Below, one piece after another: positions 42,317 through 51,505 of a stretch of DNA of 64,000 nucleotides. The notes under the pieces were generated by a model. The model searched no databases and was not told the origin of the DNA. It was given only the letters and a program-made list of their open reading frames with translations. The DNA comes from Bacteroidota bacterium. Its GTDB lineage: Bacteria; Bacteroidota; Bacteroidia; Cytophagales; Cyclobacteriaceae. The first letter of the stretch is position 1; the number at the start of each line of letters is the position of its first letter. The DNA is taken from contig JAFDYV010000003.1 of NCBI GenBank assembly GCA_018267275.1, forward strand, positions 1 through 64,000, written 5' to 3'. A program made the position numbers and the translations under genes.

Positions 42317-43828
42317 TTAGTTTTGAGAACGTACGCGCAGGGTATAGCCGAGCAACACACCGAAGGAGTAATATCGAGCTGTGGTAGTTTGTTTTTGCCC
42401 AAGTAAGAAAGTACTTTCCGTGGGCTGGTCAAAGTTGGCAAACTGCCGAATGGCTCCGTCATCTGCCCAAGAATAAGTTAACCCGAGACTCAAGTCACGC
42501 CTCTCTTGGTTCAGCGTAAACCCAAACACCATGTGGTAAATATCCCATGATGAAATATCAAGGTTCAAAGAGTTATCATTTAACGTGCGCCTGCCCCTGG
42601 CTACTGCTCGGTCGTCAAAGGTTTTGTCGAAGTAGGAACGGTTAGTTCTAAAGCCACCGCTAATACTCACGCGGTTGCTTACTGTTCTCTCAACACCAAT
42701 CGCCCAATTGAAAACAGATTTGTTAGAAGCATTGACTTGCAAAAATTTCTGTCCGTCCACCTGCAAGTTTGACGGCCGCTTAAACGTATTGTCTGCTGGG
42801 TTCATAATGTTGTATAACGCCACGCTGCCAAACCATTCCGCAGACGCGGCAAACAACCACTTGCTTTTTTGGTAAGTGAAGCCTGCAGAAACCGACAACG
42901 GGGTCTGAATGGTTGTGGTCAATCCCGTTTCGCGCGCATTGAGGGCCAAGTTGCTGAAGGTGCTGGTTCTGGAAAGGATGGGTGGATTGTTCGGATTAGT
43001 CTGAAGGTTCACCTGCAAGTTGTTGGCAGCAATATCGCGTGCAATCGTACCCGTGCCTCCAATGGTGATACTCGGAAAAGATAATGCTGCACCGGCTGAC
43101 CAGTTGCCGCTCGCAAAGGCCAAGCCGAGCTTCGGCACGTAGCGCAAATTTGTGTACTCAATAGTCTGCGATTCATTGGTGGTAACAAGTGTGCCGTTAC
43201 CTGGGGTAACTGAGTTGTTCAAAATCATTCGGCACAACTCATTTTTAGTATACGTATGAGATCGGTAAATAAACTGATTGGTAAGTCCCACCGAAAATTT
43301 ATCACTGAATTTATAAGCCAATGCAAAGGCACCTTGGTTTTCAGACAATCGTGTGCTGTTCGAAAACTGACCTACATAATCTTCTGGCCCGGGGCTTTCT
43401 GTTCCTGCCGTTACAATATCGATTGCTGCATCTTCTCGCGCGGTAGCCTTAAAGGTAAATTCTGCAGGCACAATGATGGCATAGCCGAGCGTGAGGCGTG
43501 ATGATTGCTTTTTCGGTATGAGACCTGACACGGTTATGGGCACCGCACTAAATTGGCTACTGACAACATCGAGGCCCGGTCCTGCGCCATTCTTGGCCGT
43601 GATGTTGACTACCTGGTAGGCATTTGAGTTAATGGAAATAGATGTGCTTTTAACTTGACTCAACAATGCCGGATTATAAATCACCGAAGTATTATCCGCC
43701 AATCCACCCACGGCTGCACCACCCATCAAAACGGCCTTGGTGCCATAGCGATATGTCCAATAATGTGTGTCTTGACAAAAAATCTGTACAGAAACGAACA
43801 TTAGGCACAACCCGCACAACTGTTTCAT
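42317..43828 (-). CDS. FadL/PorV-like outer-membrane barrel protein
   Basis: A 503-residue protein from the ATG at 43828 (signal MKQLCGLCLMFVSVQIFCQ). The mature part starts with YWTYRYGTKAVLMGGAAVGG, then DNTSVIYNPALLSQ, the FadL/PorV N-terminal plug pattern with an NPA motif. The remaining sequence alternates short amphipathic strands and ends in Phe/Tyr-rich strands (SFGVLLGYTLRVRSQN). FadL-type barrels import hydrophobic compounds; PorV-type relatives shuttle type IX secretion substrates. Which applies cannot be told. A longer frame to 43921 is not used. Confidence 0.8.
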   Translation of the reverse strand: MKQLCGLCLMFVSVQIFCQDTHYWTYRYGTKAVLMGGAAVGGLADNTSVIYNPALLSQVKSTSISINSNAYQVVNITAKNGAGPGLDVVSSQFSAVPITVSGLIPKKQSSRLTLGYAIIVPAEFTFKATAREDAAIDIVTAGTESPGPEDYVGQFSNSTRLSENQGAFALAYKFSDKFSVGLTNQFIYRSHTYTKNELCRMILNNSVTPGNGTLVTTNESQTIEYTNLRYVPKLGLAFASGNWSAGAALSFPSITIGGTGTIARDIAANNLQVNLQTNPNNPPILSRTSTFSNLALNARETGLTTTIQTPLSVSAGFTYQKSKWLFAASAEWFGSVALYNIMNPADNTFKRPSNLQVDGQKFLQVNASNKSVFNWAIGVERTVSNRVSISGGFRTNRSYFDKTFDDRAVARGRRTLNDNSLNLDISSWDIYHMVFGFTLNQERRDLSLGLTYSWADDGAIRQFANFDQPTESTFLLGQKQTTTARYYSFGVLLGYTLRVRSQN

Positions 43829-43925
43829 TAAAATTCTGGTTTGGTATAAACCTTCAATATAGCGCAAAAATGAGCTTTTTGAGTGCGAGTTGTAAAAAAA
43901 TGTCAGTACTTGGCCATACATAGTA

Positions 43926-43950
43926 CTATTGGCTCGCTCCTTGCCAATAG
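43926..43950. promoter_or_regulatory. Inverted repeat upstream of the PadR-type regulator gene
   Basis: A perfect 8-base inverted repeat CTATTGGC / GCCAATAG with a 9-base spacer lies 18 bases before the start of the regulator gene at 43969. It could be an operator for self-control of the gene or of the divergent porin; that is inference. Confidence 0.4.
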
Positions 43951-43968
43951 ATGCGCAAAACGTGCTGT

Positions 43969-44316
43969 ATGAATTTAGAGAACACTCAAATACAAATGCG
44001 GAAAGGGATTTTGGAATTCTGTATCCTTCACATCATTTCGCGCGGAGAGGTGTATGCATCGAACATGCTCAGAGAACTTACATCTGCCAAAATGATTGTG
44101 GTAGAAGGAACTTTGTACCCTTTGCTGACGCGACTTAAGAATGCAGGACTGCTGGAATACAAGTGGGTGGAATCGAAAGAAGGGCCGCCACGGAAGTATT
44201 ACAAACTAACGGACGAAGGCCATGAATTTTTGAAAGGCCTTACCGATACATGGGACGAACTTGTTCGATCAACCGAAGCCGTGCGCGGGAAAGTTGAGGG
44301 AGCATCTTCTAACTAA
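43969..44316 (+). CDS. PadR-family transcriptional regulator
   Basis: A 115-residue winged-helix protein. The ATG at 43969 (MNLENTQIQMRKGILEFCIL) gives the standard N-terminus. It has the PadR core: LHIISRGEVYASNMLRELTS, KMIVVEGTLYPLLTRLKNAG, and GPPRKYYKLTDEGHEFL. PadR proteins repress genes for stress or efflux functions and release on ligand binding. The gene is directly upstream of the two-PspC protein gene at 44371 and in Bacteroidota the two usually pair, so it probably controls that operon. Confidence 0.9.
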   Translation: MNLENTQIQMRKGILEFCILHIISRGEVYASNMLRELTSAKMIVVEGTLYPLLTRLKNAGLLEYKWVESKEGPPRKYYKLTDEGHEFLKGLTDTWDELVRSTEAVRGKVEGASSN

Positions 44317-44370
44317 CATCTAACTTCGAACCTATAACATCTAACTTTTGATTCATAACTTCGAACCGAA
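44301..44370. repeat. Heptamer array between padR-like and PspC genes, ending at the start codon
   Basis: Ten consecutive 7-base units in one register: AGCATCT, TCTAACT, AACATCT, AACTTCG, AACCTAT, AACATCT, AACTTTT, GATTCAT, AACTTCG, AACCGAA. Seven of the last eight begin with AAC. The last unit is directly followed by the ATG at 44371. The first units lie inside the end of the regulator gene. Confidence 0.85.
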
Positions 44371-46782
44371 ATGAAAAAGAACATCAGCATCAACATCAGC
44401 GGCATCATCTTTCACATTGAAGAAGACGGCTACGATGCGCTTCGTAAATACCTTGATTCCATCAACCAGTACTTTGGTTCGTTTGAAGACAGCAGCGAAA
44501 TTCTTGCTGACATCGAAAACCGCATAGCCGAAATTTTTCTGGCAAAGCTGAGCGAGGGCAAGCAAGTGATTACACGCGAAGACGTGAACAGCTTGATGGC
44601 CACCATGGGCAACGTAAGTGATTTCAAAGCGGCCGAAGAACAGGATTTCGCTGAGCAACCAAAGAAAGAAAAATCGTTTAGCGAATCATCGTCCGGTGCT
44701 GACGCCCATACCGCGAATAAGCGATTGTATCGCGACCAGCGCAGAAAAATTTTGGGTGGCGTGTGTGCCGGATTAGCCCATTATTTCAACATTGACCCTG
44801 TGTGGCCGCGCGTGCTGTTTGCATTACTTGTGTTTGGAAGTTTCGGCTCATTGCTATTGGTTTATATCATTTTGTGGATTGTGGTGCCCGCCAACGAATC
44901 GCTGGATGACCAGGCAAGCGTGAAAAAAATGTACCGCGACCAGGAGAAAAAAGTGTTGGGCGGGGTGGCCAGCGGAGTGGCAGCGTTTTTCGGAACCGAC
45001 ACCACAGTTATCAGATTATTATTTGTAGCGTTGTGCTTCGCAGGCGGCTTTGGATTCCTATTGTATATCATCTTATGGATAGCCTTGCCCGAGGCTAAAA
45101 CCATTACTGAAAAAATGGAAATGCAAGGCGAACCCGTTACCCTCTCAAATATTGAATCAACCGTAAAAAAAGGATTAAACGAAAAAGGTGAAGAAGAAAG
45201 TCCGCTTACTAAAGTTGTGCTGTTCCCATTTCGCTTGATAGCCACGGTGTTGAATGGCATTGGTAAGGTGTTGGGGCCAATACTGCGCGTAATGGTAGAT
45301 GTGGTGCGCATTGTTATTGGGCTCGTCTTTGTGTTGATAGGTTTGTCGTTTTTGATTTCAGTGGTGATTGTATTTGGCGTGTTCTTCGGTATCGTAAGTG
45401 CGCATTTCATTCCCGAATCTTGGGGCGGTGGCCTGAGCGGATTGAGTTTACCAATGGATGCGATAAGGAATACCTTCCCCGTTTGGATGTTTGTAGTCGC
45501 TTTCATTGCGGTGCTCATTCCATGTATCAGTTTCATCTTAAGTGGCAGCTCAATTATTGCAAATAGGCGCATTACTAGTCCGGCTGTTAACTGGACACTG
45601 GGCGGATTATTCTTCTTGTGTTTTGTTGGATTGGCGATAACGGTTCCGCGCGTAATTACTTCATTCAAAGAAGAAGGCGAGTTTAAAACCGAAAAAGTGT
45701 TTGACCTCAATGGAAAAACGGCCGTGATGAAAGTAACCGAAACGGGTTTGGACGATTATCGTGTTACAGACTTAACGCTGCGAGGATACGATGGAAAAGA
45801 AGTGAAACTTGTGCAACGTTTTATCGCTTACGGAAATACAAGGAAGAAAGCGATTGAAAACGCCCAAATGGTTGACTACAAAGTAAACCAAGTCGACAGC
45901 GTGTTGGAATTTGACTCAAACATCACGTTTAAAAAAGATGCCCGCTTTCATGCACAGCATCTGGAGATGCAACTGTATCTCCCCTACAGCCAAAAGTTTA
46001 AGATTGACAATGAAATGTGGCGATTGATTGACAACTACAACAAGTATGATATTTACTACAACGGTTACCAATACGATGGCTACTATAACAGCGATGAGCA
46101 AACGTGGCAAATGACAGACCAAGGGCTGCAATGCCTTACCTGCCCAGAACGGCCAAAATCGGAGCAAGGCTTTAACGACAAAGACCAATATGGGCTGAAA
46201 GATTTTAACGAAGTAGAAGTGAAAGGAATTTTTGACTTGGTCATCAAAAAGAGTGATCGGTTTTCGGTGGAGTTAGATGGCCCTGAACGCGAGAAGAAAA
46301 AATACAATGTGGATTTGTCGGGGCAGCGATTGGAAATTGATTATTCCAGCCGAAGAAACTCGTTTTGGGAAAAGGACATCACAGACGACCGTGTGAAAAT
46401 CACTATTCTGTTGCCTTCGCTGGAAAAACTGCGCATCGTAGGTGCGGGTGAGTTTAACGTAATTGGGTTTGAAGAAGAAGACATGAAGATTTCGCTCAAG
46501 GGCGCAATGGTAGGCGATGCTGAACTAAACGTGCAAAATCTGGATATTGAGATGACAGGCCCAATGGAATTCGACTTGGAAGGCCAAGGTCGTTTTTTGC
46601 AAGCTGAAATAAACGGCTTAGCACAGTTGAAAGCCGGCCAATACAAAGTAGACGATGCTGTGGTAGAAGCCAAAAAGATGGCCCGCGCACGCGTGCACGC
46701 CACCAGCACGCTGGAGATGGACACGGATGCCGTGAGCTCAATCAAATATCAGGGTAGTCCGGAAGTAACGAGGAAGGATTGA
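44371..46782 (+). CDS. PspC-domain protein with two PspC modules and a C-terminal GIN/DUF2807 domain
   Basis: An 803-residue membrane protein. The N-terminal ~90 residues (MKKNISINISGIIFHIEEDG) form a conserved cytosolic domain. Two PspC modules follow: RLYRDQRRKILGGVCAGLAH at ~113 and KMYRDQEKKVLGGVASGVAA at ~187, each with a membrane segment. Several more membrane segments lie at ~285-440. From ~615 a beta-helical GIN-like adhesin domain appears (YGLKDFNEVEVKGIFDLVIK; EKLRIVGAGEFNVIGFEEED). The design links envelope-stress sensing inside to an exported beta-helix outside. It is cotranscribed with the PadR-type regulator. Confidence 0.85.
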   Translation: MKKNISINISGIIFHIEEDGYDALRKYLDSINQYFGSFEDSSEILADIENRIAEIFLAKLSEGKQVITREDVNSLMATMGNVSDFKAAEEQDFAEQPKKEKSFSESSSGADAHTANKRLYRDQRRKILGGVCAGLAHYFNIDPVWPRVLFALLVFGSFGSLLLVYIILWIVVPANESLDDQASVKKMYRDQEKKVLGGVASGVAAFFGTDTTVIRLLFVALCFAGGFGFLLYIILWIALPEAKTITEKMEMQGEPVTLSNIESTVKKGLNEKGEEESPLTKVVLFPFRLIATVLNGIGKVLGPILRVMVDVVRIVIGLVFVLIGLSFLISVVIVFGVFFGIVSAHFIPESWGGGLSGLSLPMDAIRNTFPVWMFVVAFIAVLIPCISFILSGSSIIANRRITSPAVNWTLGGLFFLCFVGLAITVPRVITSFKEEGEFKTEKVFDLNGKTAVMKVTETGLDDYRVTDLTLRGYDGKEVKLVQRFIAYGNTRKKAIENAQMVDYKVNQVDSVLEFDSNITFKKDARFHAQHLEMQLYLPYSQKFKIDNEMWRLIDNYNKYDIYYNGYQYDGYYNSDEQTWQMTDQGLQCLTCPERPKSEQGFNDKDQYGLKDFNEVEVKGIFDLVIKKSDRFSVELDGPEREKKKYNVDLSGQRLEIDYSSRRNSFWEKDITDDRVKITILLPSLEKLRIVGAGEFNVIGFEEEDMKISLKGAMVGDAELNVQNLDIEMTGPMEFDLEGQGRFLQAEINGLAQLKAGQYKVDDAVVEAKKMARARVHATSTLEMDTDAVSSIKYQGSPEVTRKD

Positions 46783-46805
46783 TGTTGAGTTATTTTGTAC
46801 ATTTG
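46779..46805 (+). promoter_or_regulatory. Candidate promoter of the toxin-antitoxin pair
   Basis: TTG (46779-46781) and TACATTTG (46798-46805) with a 16-base spacer match the Bacteroidota boxes. The -7 box ends only 4 bases before the ATG at 46810, so the transcript would be leaderless or nearly so. Confidence 0.4.
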
Positions 46806-46809
46806 ATAT

Positions 46810-47052
46810 ATGTATAGAGTCAAAGATCTAATCAATATTGATAAAGAAGTCTTGTCTGGCAACCCAGTATTTAAAGGTACAAGGGTTCCGATACAAACCC
46901 TCTTTGACCATCTTGAAAAAGGTATCACATTAGATGAATTTTTAGGGGACTTCCCTACCGTAAAAAGAGAGCAGGCGATTGCCGTGATTGAAATTGCTAG
47001 CAAGATCCTGACTTCAAAAAACATCGAGCAAATCTATGAGACTGCTGCTTGA
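46810..47052 (+). CDS. DUF433 antitoxin
   Basis: An 80-residue protein with the DUF433 fold: YRVKDLINIDKEVLSGNPVF, then KGTRVPIQTLFDHLEKG and LDEFLGDFPTVKREQAIAVI, ending in a helix. DUF433 proteins are small DNA-binding antitoxins (VapB-like or PHD-like role) that pair with PIN-like toxins. The stop codon lies 17 bases inside the next gene, so translation is coupled, a typical toxin-antitoxin layout. Confidence 0.88.
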   Translation: MYRVKDLINIDKEVLSGNPVFKGTRVPIQTLFDHLEKGITLDEFLGDFPTVKREQAIAVIEIASKILTSKNIEQIYETAA

Positions 47053-47359
47053 TGAAAACCTACCGAAACGGCTAAAACAGGATTTACACGAATACGAAAT
47101 TTATACAGCATCGGAAAAAGGCTGGACAGGAATTTCGAATGGAAAATTGCTTGACCTATTAGTCCAAAACAATTTTGATGCTTTGCTAACCTTCGATAAG
47201 AATCTTCAGTATCAGCAGAATTTTTCAAGATATACCATCTCAGTTATAGTGTTAAATGCACCAGATAACAGCTATTCAACCCTCAAAAACATAGTTCAAA
47301 AAGTAAAGGATCTATTGAAAACTGAATTGAAACCTGGTCCGATTGAGGTTAGTTTTTAA
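47036..47359 (+). CDS. DUF5615 PIN-like toxin
   Basis: A 107-residue protein with the PIN-like DUF5615 core: MRLLLDENLPKRLKQDL with the first acidic pair, then GKLLDLLVQNNFDALLTFDK with the central Asp, and YTISVIVLNAP. These are predicted metal-dependent RNases inhibited by the partner DUF433 protein. The start lies inside the antitoxin gene (17-base overlap). Confidence 0.88.
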   Translation: MRLLLDENLPKRLKQDLHEYEIYTASEKGWTGISNGKLLDLLVQNNFDALLTFDKNLQYQQNFSRYTISVIVLNAPDNSYSTLKNIVQKVKDLLKTELKPGPIEVSF

Positions 47360-47522
47360 GGAGCAAAAATCAGAACATCTTAAAACGAATTGCGAAAGCC
47401 AGACGATTTGCTTTCCCCCGACCCTTTCGCTACTTTGAGTTTGAATTAAAGAACCCATCATTTTCAAATCTTTGCCAAAGGCATTTCTATGGAACAAATC
47501 GGCACATCTTCAAATTAACTTC

Positions 47523-48926
47523 ATGGACGTAAAAATCAAATTCCTTGGCGCTGCCCGCACCGTTACCGGGTCCAAATACCTAATTGAAGCCAACAAGCAA
47601 AAGATCTTGCTGGACTGCGGCATGTTTCAAGGACAAAAAGAATTGCGCCTACGCAACTGGGATAAACTTCCCATCGACCCAGCCGATATTGACGTAGTGG
47701 TGATTACCCATGCACACATCGACCATATCGGCTATCTACCGCGTTTGGTAAAGGATGGCTTCTCGGGCAATATCATCTGCACCGATGCCACTGAAGACTT
47801 AATGAAAATAATGTTGTTGGATGCCGCCAAATTACAAGAAGAAGAAGCATTATTCGCTTTCAAGCGGGGCTATTCCAAACACAGCAAGCCACAACCTTTG
47901 TTTACCACCGAAGATGCGAAGACAGTATTGATGTTGGTGAAAAGCCAACCTTTCAAAAAGGAAATTGACATCAGCAACAATATATCCGTCAAATTCTATA
48001 ACTCCGGCCACATTCTCGGTTCAGCTTTTGTCGAAATAAAGTTGAAAGGCGAGCGCGAACAAAAGACGATCGTCTTTTCGGGCGACCTTGGCCGCTACCA
48101 TGACCCCGTGATGTATGAACCGGAAAGCATTGCCGAAGCAGATATTTTGGTGATTGAATCCACTTATGGAAATAAAGTAAATCCCCAACTTGATGTGGAG
48201 GAGCAACTCAAACACATAGTACATGAAGCCTACAATAACAATGGAGCAATCGTCATTCCTGCATTTGCCTTGGGTCGCACACAAAGCTTGGTTTACTATT
48301 TCAACAAAATGATGCGGGAGGGCGCTATTCCTACTCTACCGATTTACATCGACAGCCCAATGGCCATTAACGTGACCGATTTATACGAAAGACACGGTGG
48401 TTTACATAAAATCAAAGTAACGCGGCAAGGCAGTCAATTGATGAGCATTTTCGATTCGCCCAATATCCATTTTTGCAACACGCGCGAAAGCTCCAAAGCG
48501 CTGAACGAAATTAAAAAGCCGATTATCATCATATCAGCCAGCGGCATGGTTACAGGCGGTCGCATCTTGCATCATTTATTCCATCGCCTTTCACGCGAAA
48601 CCGATACTGTATTATTTGCTGGTTATCAAGCCGAAGGCTCGCGCGGAAGAGATATTCTGGAAGGAGAAAAATCCATTAAAATGTTTGGCGAACAAGTGCC
48701 CGTGCGCTGTAACGTGCGCGAAGTACATGGCCTTTCAGCCCATGCTGACCAAAGCGAGCTTTTGCAGTGGATTGACAATTTCAAGAAAGCACCTAATACT
48801 ACGTTTATAACACATGGTGAAGTAGAGAGCGCGATGGCCTTTGCACAGTTATTGTCACAAAAGAAAGGTTGGAAAACAGTGGTGCCGGAATATTTAGAGT
48901 CACGTGTATTGTTTGACGGAATTTAG
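47523..48926 (+). CDS. MBL-fold/beta-CASP metallohydrolase with RMMBL domain (RNA-processing type)
   Basis: A 467-residue protein from the ATG at 47523 (MDVKIKFLGAARTVTGSKYL). The metallo-beta-lactamase motif HAHIDHIGYLPRLVKDGF, the GHILGSAFVEI segment and FSGDLGRYHD form the two-metal site. A beta-CASP domain follows (VIPAFALGRTQSLVYYFNKM; GMVTGGRILHHLF). The C-terminal RMMBL domain ends it (VHGLSAHADQSELLQWI; FITHGEVESAM). These are CPSF73/RNase J relatives and probably act as ribonucleases. The longer frame from 47472 is not used. Confidence 0.9.
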   Translation: MDVKIKFLGAARTVTGSKYLIEANKQKILLDCGMFQGQKELRLRNWDKLPIDPADIDVVVITHAHIDHIGYLPRLVKDGFSGNIICTDATEDLMKIMLLDAAKLQEEEALFAFKRGYSKHSKPQPLFTTEDAKTVLMLVKSQPFKKEIDISNNISVKFYNSGHILGSAFVEIKLKGEREQKTIVFSGDLGRYHDPVMYEPESIAEADILVIESTYGNKVNPQLDVEEQLKHIVHEAYNNNGAIVIPAFALGRTQSLVYYFNKMMREGAIPTLPIYIDSPMAINVTDLYERHGGLHKIKVTRQGSQLMSIFDSPNIHFCNTRESSKALNEIKKPIIIISASGMVTGGRILHHLFHRLSRETDTVLFAGYQAEGSRGRDILEGEKSIKMFGEQVPVRCNVREVHGLSAHADQSELLQWIDNFKKAPNTTFITHGEVESAMAFAQLLSQKKGWKTVVPEYLESRVLFDGI

Positions 48927-48932
48927 TTCGGT

Positions 48933-48995
48933 GTTCGAAATTAGAGGTTCGAAGTAGGATACAAGAGTGGTTTTAAATCTGAAATTTGAAATCCT
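48933..48995. repeat. Heptamer-phased repeats before the acyltransferase gene
   Basis: Nine consecutive 7-base units in one register: GTTCGAA, ATTAGAG, GTTCGAA, GTAGGAT, ACAAGAG, TGGTTTT, AAATCTG, AAATTTG, AAATCCT. Two exact GTTCGAA copies are 14 bases apart, and three AAAT units close the array two bases before the ATG at 48998. Confidence 0.75.
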
Positions 48996-48997
48996 AA

Positions 48998-50101
48998 ATG
49001 CAAGAACGCCTTTATTCATTAGATGTTTTCCGCGGCATAACCGTGGCAGCCATGATATTGGTAAACAACCCCGGCAGTTGGGATAGCGTTTACGCACCCC
49101 TACTTCATGCGCATTGGCACGGCTGCACACCTACCGACTTGATTTTCCCCTTCTTTCTTTTCATTGTCGGAGTATCCATTCATTTTGCCTACCAGCAAAA
49201 GATGTCGGAGGGGCTATCAAAGAAAAATACGATTAAAATACTCAAGCGCGCAGCTATCATCTTTGCGCTGGGTCTCATGCTCGCACTCGTTCCTAAATTC
49301 AACTTTGCAACGGTGCGCATTCCCGGTGTATTGCAGCGTATCAGCTTAGTGTTTCTCGCTTGCGCGATGTTGTATTTATCAACACAATGGCTTGCACAGC
49401 TTCGCATTGCATTGATTTTACTGTTAAGTTACTTTGTATTGATGACGATGATCCCCGTGCTGGGCATTGGTGCAGCCAACTTAGAACCCGAAACCAACTT
49501 GGGTGCGTGGCTGGATAGATTGATACTAAGCGGCCACTTATGGGCACAAAGCAAAACGTGGGACCCTGAGGGGCTTCTCGGCACATTGCCAGCCATTGCC
49601 ACGGGCATTTTGGGCATGCTGTGCGGAAGACTCTTTTCCAGTGTTGATGAGCAAGCAAAAAAAGTAGCTTGGCTGTTTTTTGTTGGGGCGCTTTTGATAG
49701 TTTCAGGCCTAGCGTGGGGAATGATTTTCCCCATCAACAAAGCACTGTGGACGAGCAGCTATGTATTATACACAGGAGGCATCGCTATGCAATTTTTCGC
49801 TGCATGCTATTGGCTGATTGACGTACAAGGAATTAAAAAATGGTCGATGCCATTTATCTACTATGGCACCAACGCCATTTTTGTGTTTGTAGCTTCAGGG
49901 CTTTTGGCCAAAATGCTTTTGCGCATCAAGGTGGGGGAAGGCGAAAATCAAACCTCGTTGTGGTCATTCATTTATCAAAATGCCTACGCCAGTTGGTTAA
50001 GTCCAAAAAATGCATCGTTGGGTTTCGCGGTCACGCTCATCCTTTTCTTTTTGGTGATACTTTGGCAGATGTATAAGCGTAAGATTTTTGTGAAGGTTTA
50101 A
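48998..50101 (+). CDS. HGSNAT/NagX-like membrane acyltransferase family protein
   Basis: A 367-residue protein with about ten membrane segments. It matches the heparan-alpha-glucosaminide N-acetyltransferase-like family (DUF5009): LYSLDVFRGITVAAMILVNN, then AHWHGCTPTDLIFPFFLFIV, with the conserved His and Asp; WLSPKNASLGFAVTLI closes it. Family members acetylate amino sugars across the membrane; the bacterial role may be in peptidoglycan or glycan recycling. There is no adjacent glycosidase. Confidence 0.83.
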   Translation: MQERLYSLDVFRGITVAAMILVNNPGSWDSVYAPLLHAHWHGCTPTDLIFPFFLFIVGVSIHFAYQQKMSEGLSKKNTIKILKRAAIIFALGLMLALVPKFNFATVRIPGVLQRISLVFLACAMLYLSTQWLAQLRIALILLLSYFVLMTMIPVLGIGAANLEPETNLGAWLDRLILSGHLWAQSKTWDPEGLLGTLPAIATGILGMLCGRLFSSVDEQAKKVAWLFFVGALLIVSGLAWGMIFPINKALWTSSYVLYTGGIAMQFFAACYWLIDVQGIKKWSMPFIYYGTNAIFVFVASGLLAKMLLRIKVGEGENQTSLWSFIYQNAYASWLSPKNASLGFAVTLILFFLVILWQMYKRKIFVKV

Positions 50102-50107
50102 TAAATC

Positions 50108-51349
50108 TTACAGCACCAATCTCCTTTTATCCGAAACCCGCACTTGAGTTGGTTTTTCATCATCCCCAGATAATCGGCCATTTGAATACCCATTTCGTTT
50201 GGTCGGCAAAAATGAACATTTCAACAAAGTACCTTGAATTCGGAGGGCCTGCTGTAAAGTAAAAGTATTATTCCAACATGGCCCATAGTCCATAAAGTTA
50301 TTGGAGATAAACTTCTCTAAAGAACAGCTAACCTTCTCCAGAGAAAATTTACTTTGACTATCATAAATTGTTCTGGAATAACTCCATGTGTCAGCACAAT
50401 CGTCATTATCACTTGTGCAGTCACCAAATACATGAAGTAAGTTGAGCATATGACCTATTTCGTGTGATAACACAGCGGGTGCGGCACCATTCTGATGTAA
50501 CATCACTCCATAAAGCCCAGGTGGATAGGTACTCTGTCCAAAATCGGAAAGATCTGGATAGTATGCCCAGCTAATAGAGCCGTTTATTTTGAAATCAAAA
50601 TAAGGAGCTAACGCAACCCAGACATTGACGTATTTCTTAGGCGGCCAAAAGCAATTTTTCCAAGCATAATCTTCAAAATCTTCCATGGATTTAAATGAAA
50701 TGCCGCCCGTTTCAATGAAGTTCACACCAGCCCGCTGTAATGTCGAGCCTTGAGCATCTTTTTTTGCCATCTCCAGTCGAATGCCCGTATCGTTTGCGTT
50801 GGGATCAGTTGATCCTGACAAATTACTAAAATCCTTAATGGTCAATCCCAATATCTTTGAAAGATAACCTGACACCGAATCTTTTTCCAAATCTGACATG
50901 GGCTTTGCCTTATGATTAAAATAGTGAAAAATCACGGGAAGTAGTGTTGGCTGAAATTGAATGGGTTCAATAGCAACAATTTCAACTTGTGCATAACGGA
51001 CAGGAATTCCACCTTGTCTCAAACGAAATGAATAATTGCCCTTTTCTGTTGCGGTAAATCGAAATGGGTGTTTCATTTGAAAGTTCCGTCCATTTCCTAT
51101 CACTTCGACAATATCGTTTCTTGAATCATATGACTGTACCAAAGCATCGATTTTGTTAAAAGCCAGAATCTGTAACTCCAAATAATTCAATCCATTTGCG
51201 ATCACCGACTTAGAATTGCTTGAGGTTGAAATCGCGAGTTTGACATATTCCACTTCAGGAAAAGATGCCTTACTTTGCTTATACGGGAATGGATTTTGAC
51301 CTTCGCAAGCCCCCAAAATTATTACCAGAAAAAAAAGGCGATTTTTCAT
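50108..51349 (-). CDS. M43-family (pappalysin-like) zinc metalloprotease, lipoprotein
   Basis: A 413-residue protein with a lipoprotein signal (FFLVIILGACEGQ, lipobox Cys15). The extended metzincin motif SHEIGHMLNLLHVFGD (HExxHxxGxxH type) lies near 295. SDNDDCADTWSYS follows, and the Met-turn is NNFMDYG. Family members such as pappalysin and ulilysin cleave specific host or environmental proteins. The N-terminal ~150 residues form a beta-sandwich (YSFRLRQGGIPVRYAQVEIV). It is probably displayed on the cell surface. Confidence 0.85.
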   Translation of the reverse strand: MKNRLFFLVIILGACEGQNPFPYKQSKASFPEVEYVKLAISTSSNSKSVIANGLNYLELQILAFNKIDALVQSYDSRNDIVEVIGNGRNFQMKHPFRFTATEKGNYSFRLRQGGIPVRYAQVEIVAIEPIQFQPTLLPVIFHYFNHKAKPMSDLEKDSVSGYLSKILGLTIKDFSNLSGSTDPNANDTGIRLEMAKKDAQGSTLQRAGVNFIETGGISFKSMEDFEDYAWKNCFWPPKKYVNVWVALAPYFDFKINGSISWAYYPDLSDFGQSTYPPGLYGVMLHQNGAAPAVLSHEIGHMLNLLHVFGDCTSDNDDCADTWSYSRTIYDSQSKFSLEKVSCSLEKFISNNFMDYGPCWNNTFTLQQALRIQGTLLKCSFLPTKRNGYSNGRLSGDDEKPTQVRVSDKRRLVL

Positions 51350-51505
51350 TTTTGTCTATTATTACTGAATATAGACTAAAATGTCGATGTTAATGAAAAG
51401 ATACGCCTAAACACAAAAATAATTCATGAAGGCCGCTTTTATCTCTTTTTCGACACCATGCAACCCCTTCGTCCGTATATGCATCTAGTTATTGAATTCG
51501 ATTAA

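Noticed and set aside
48933..48995. CRISPR array
   Set aside because: The repeats are 7 bases, degenerate and without spacers or cas genes.
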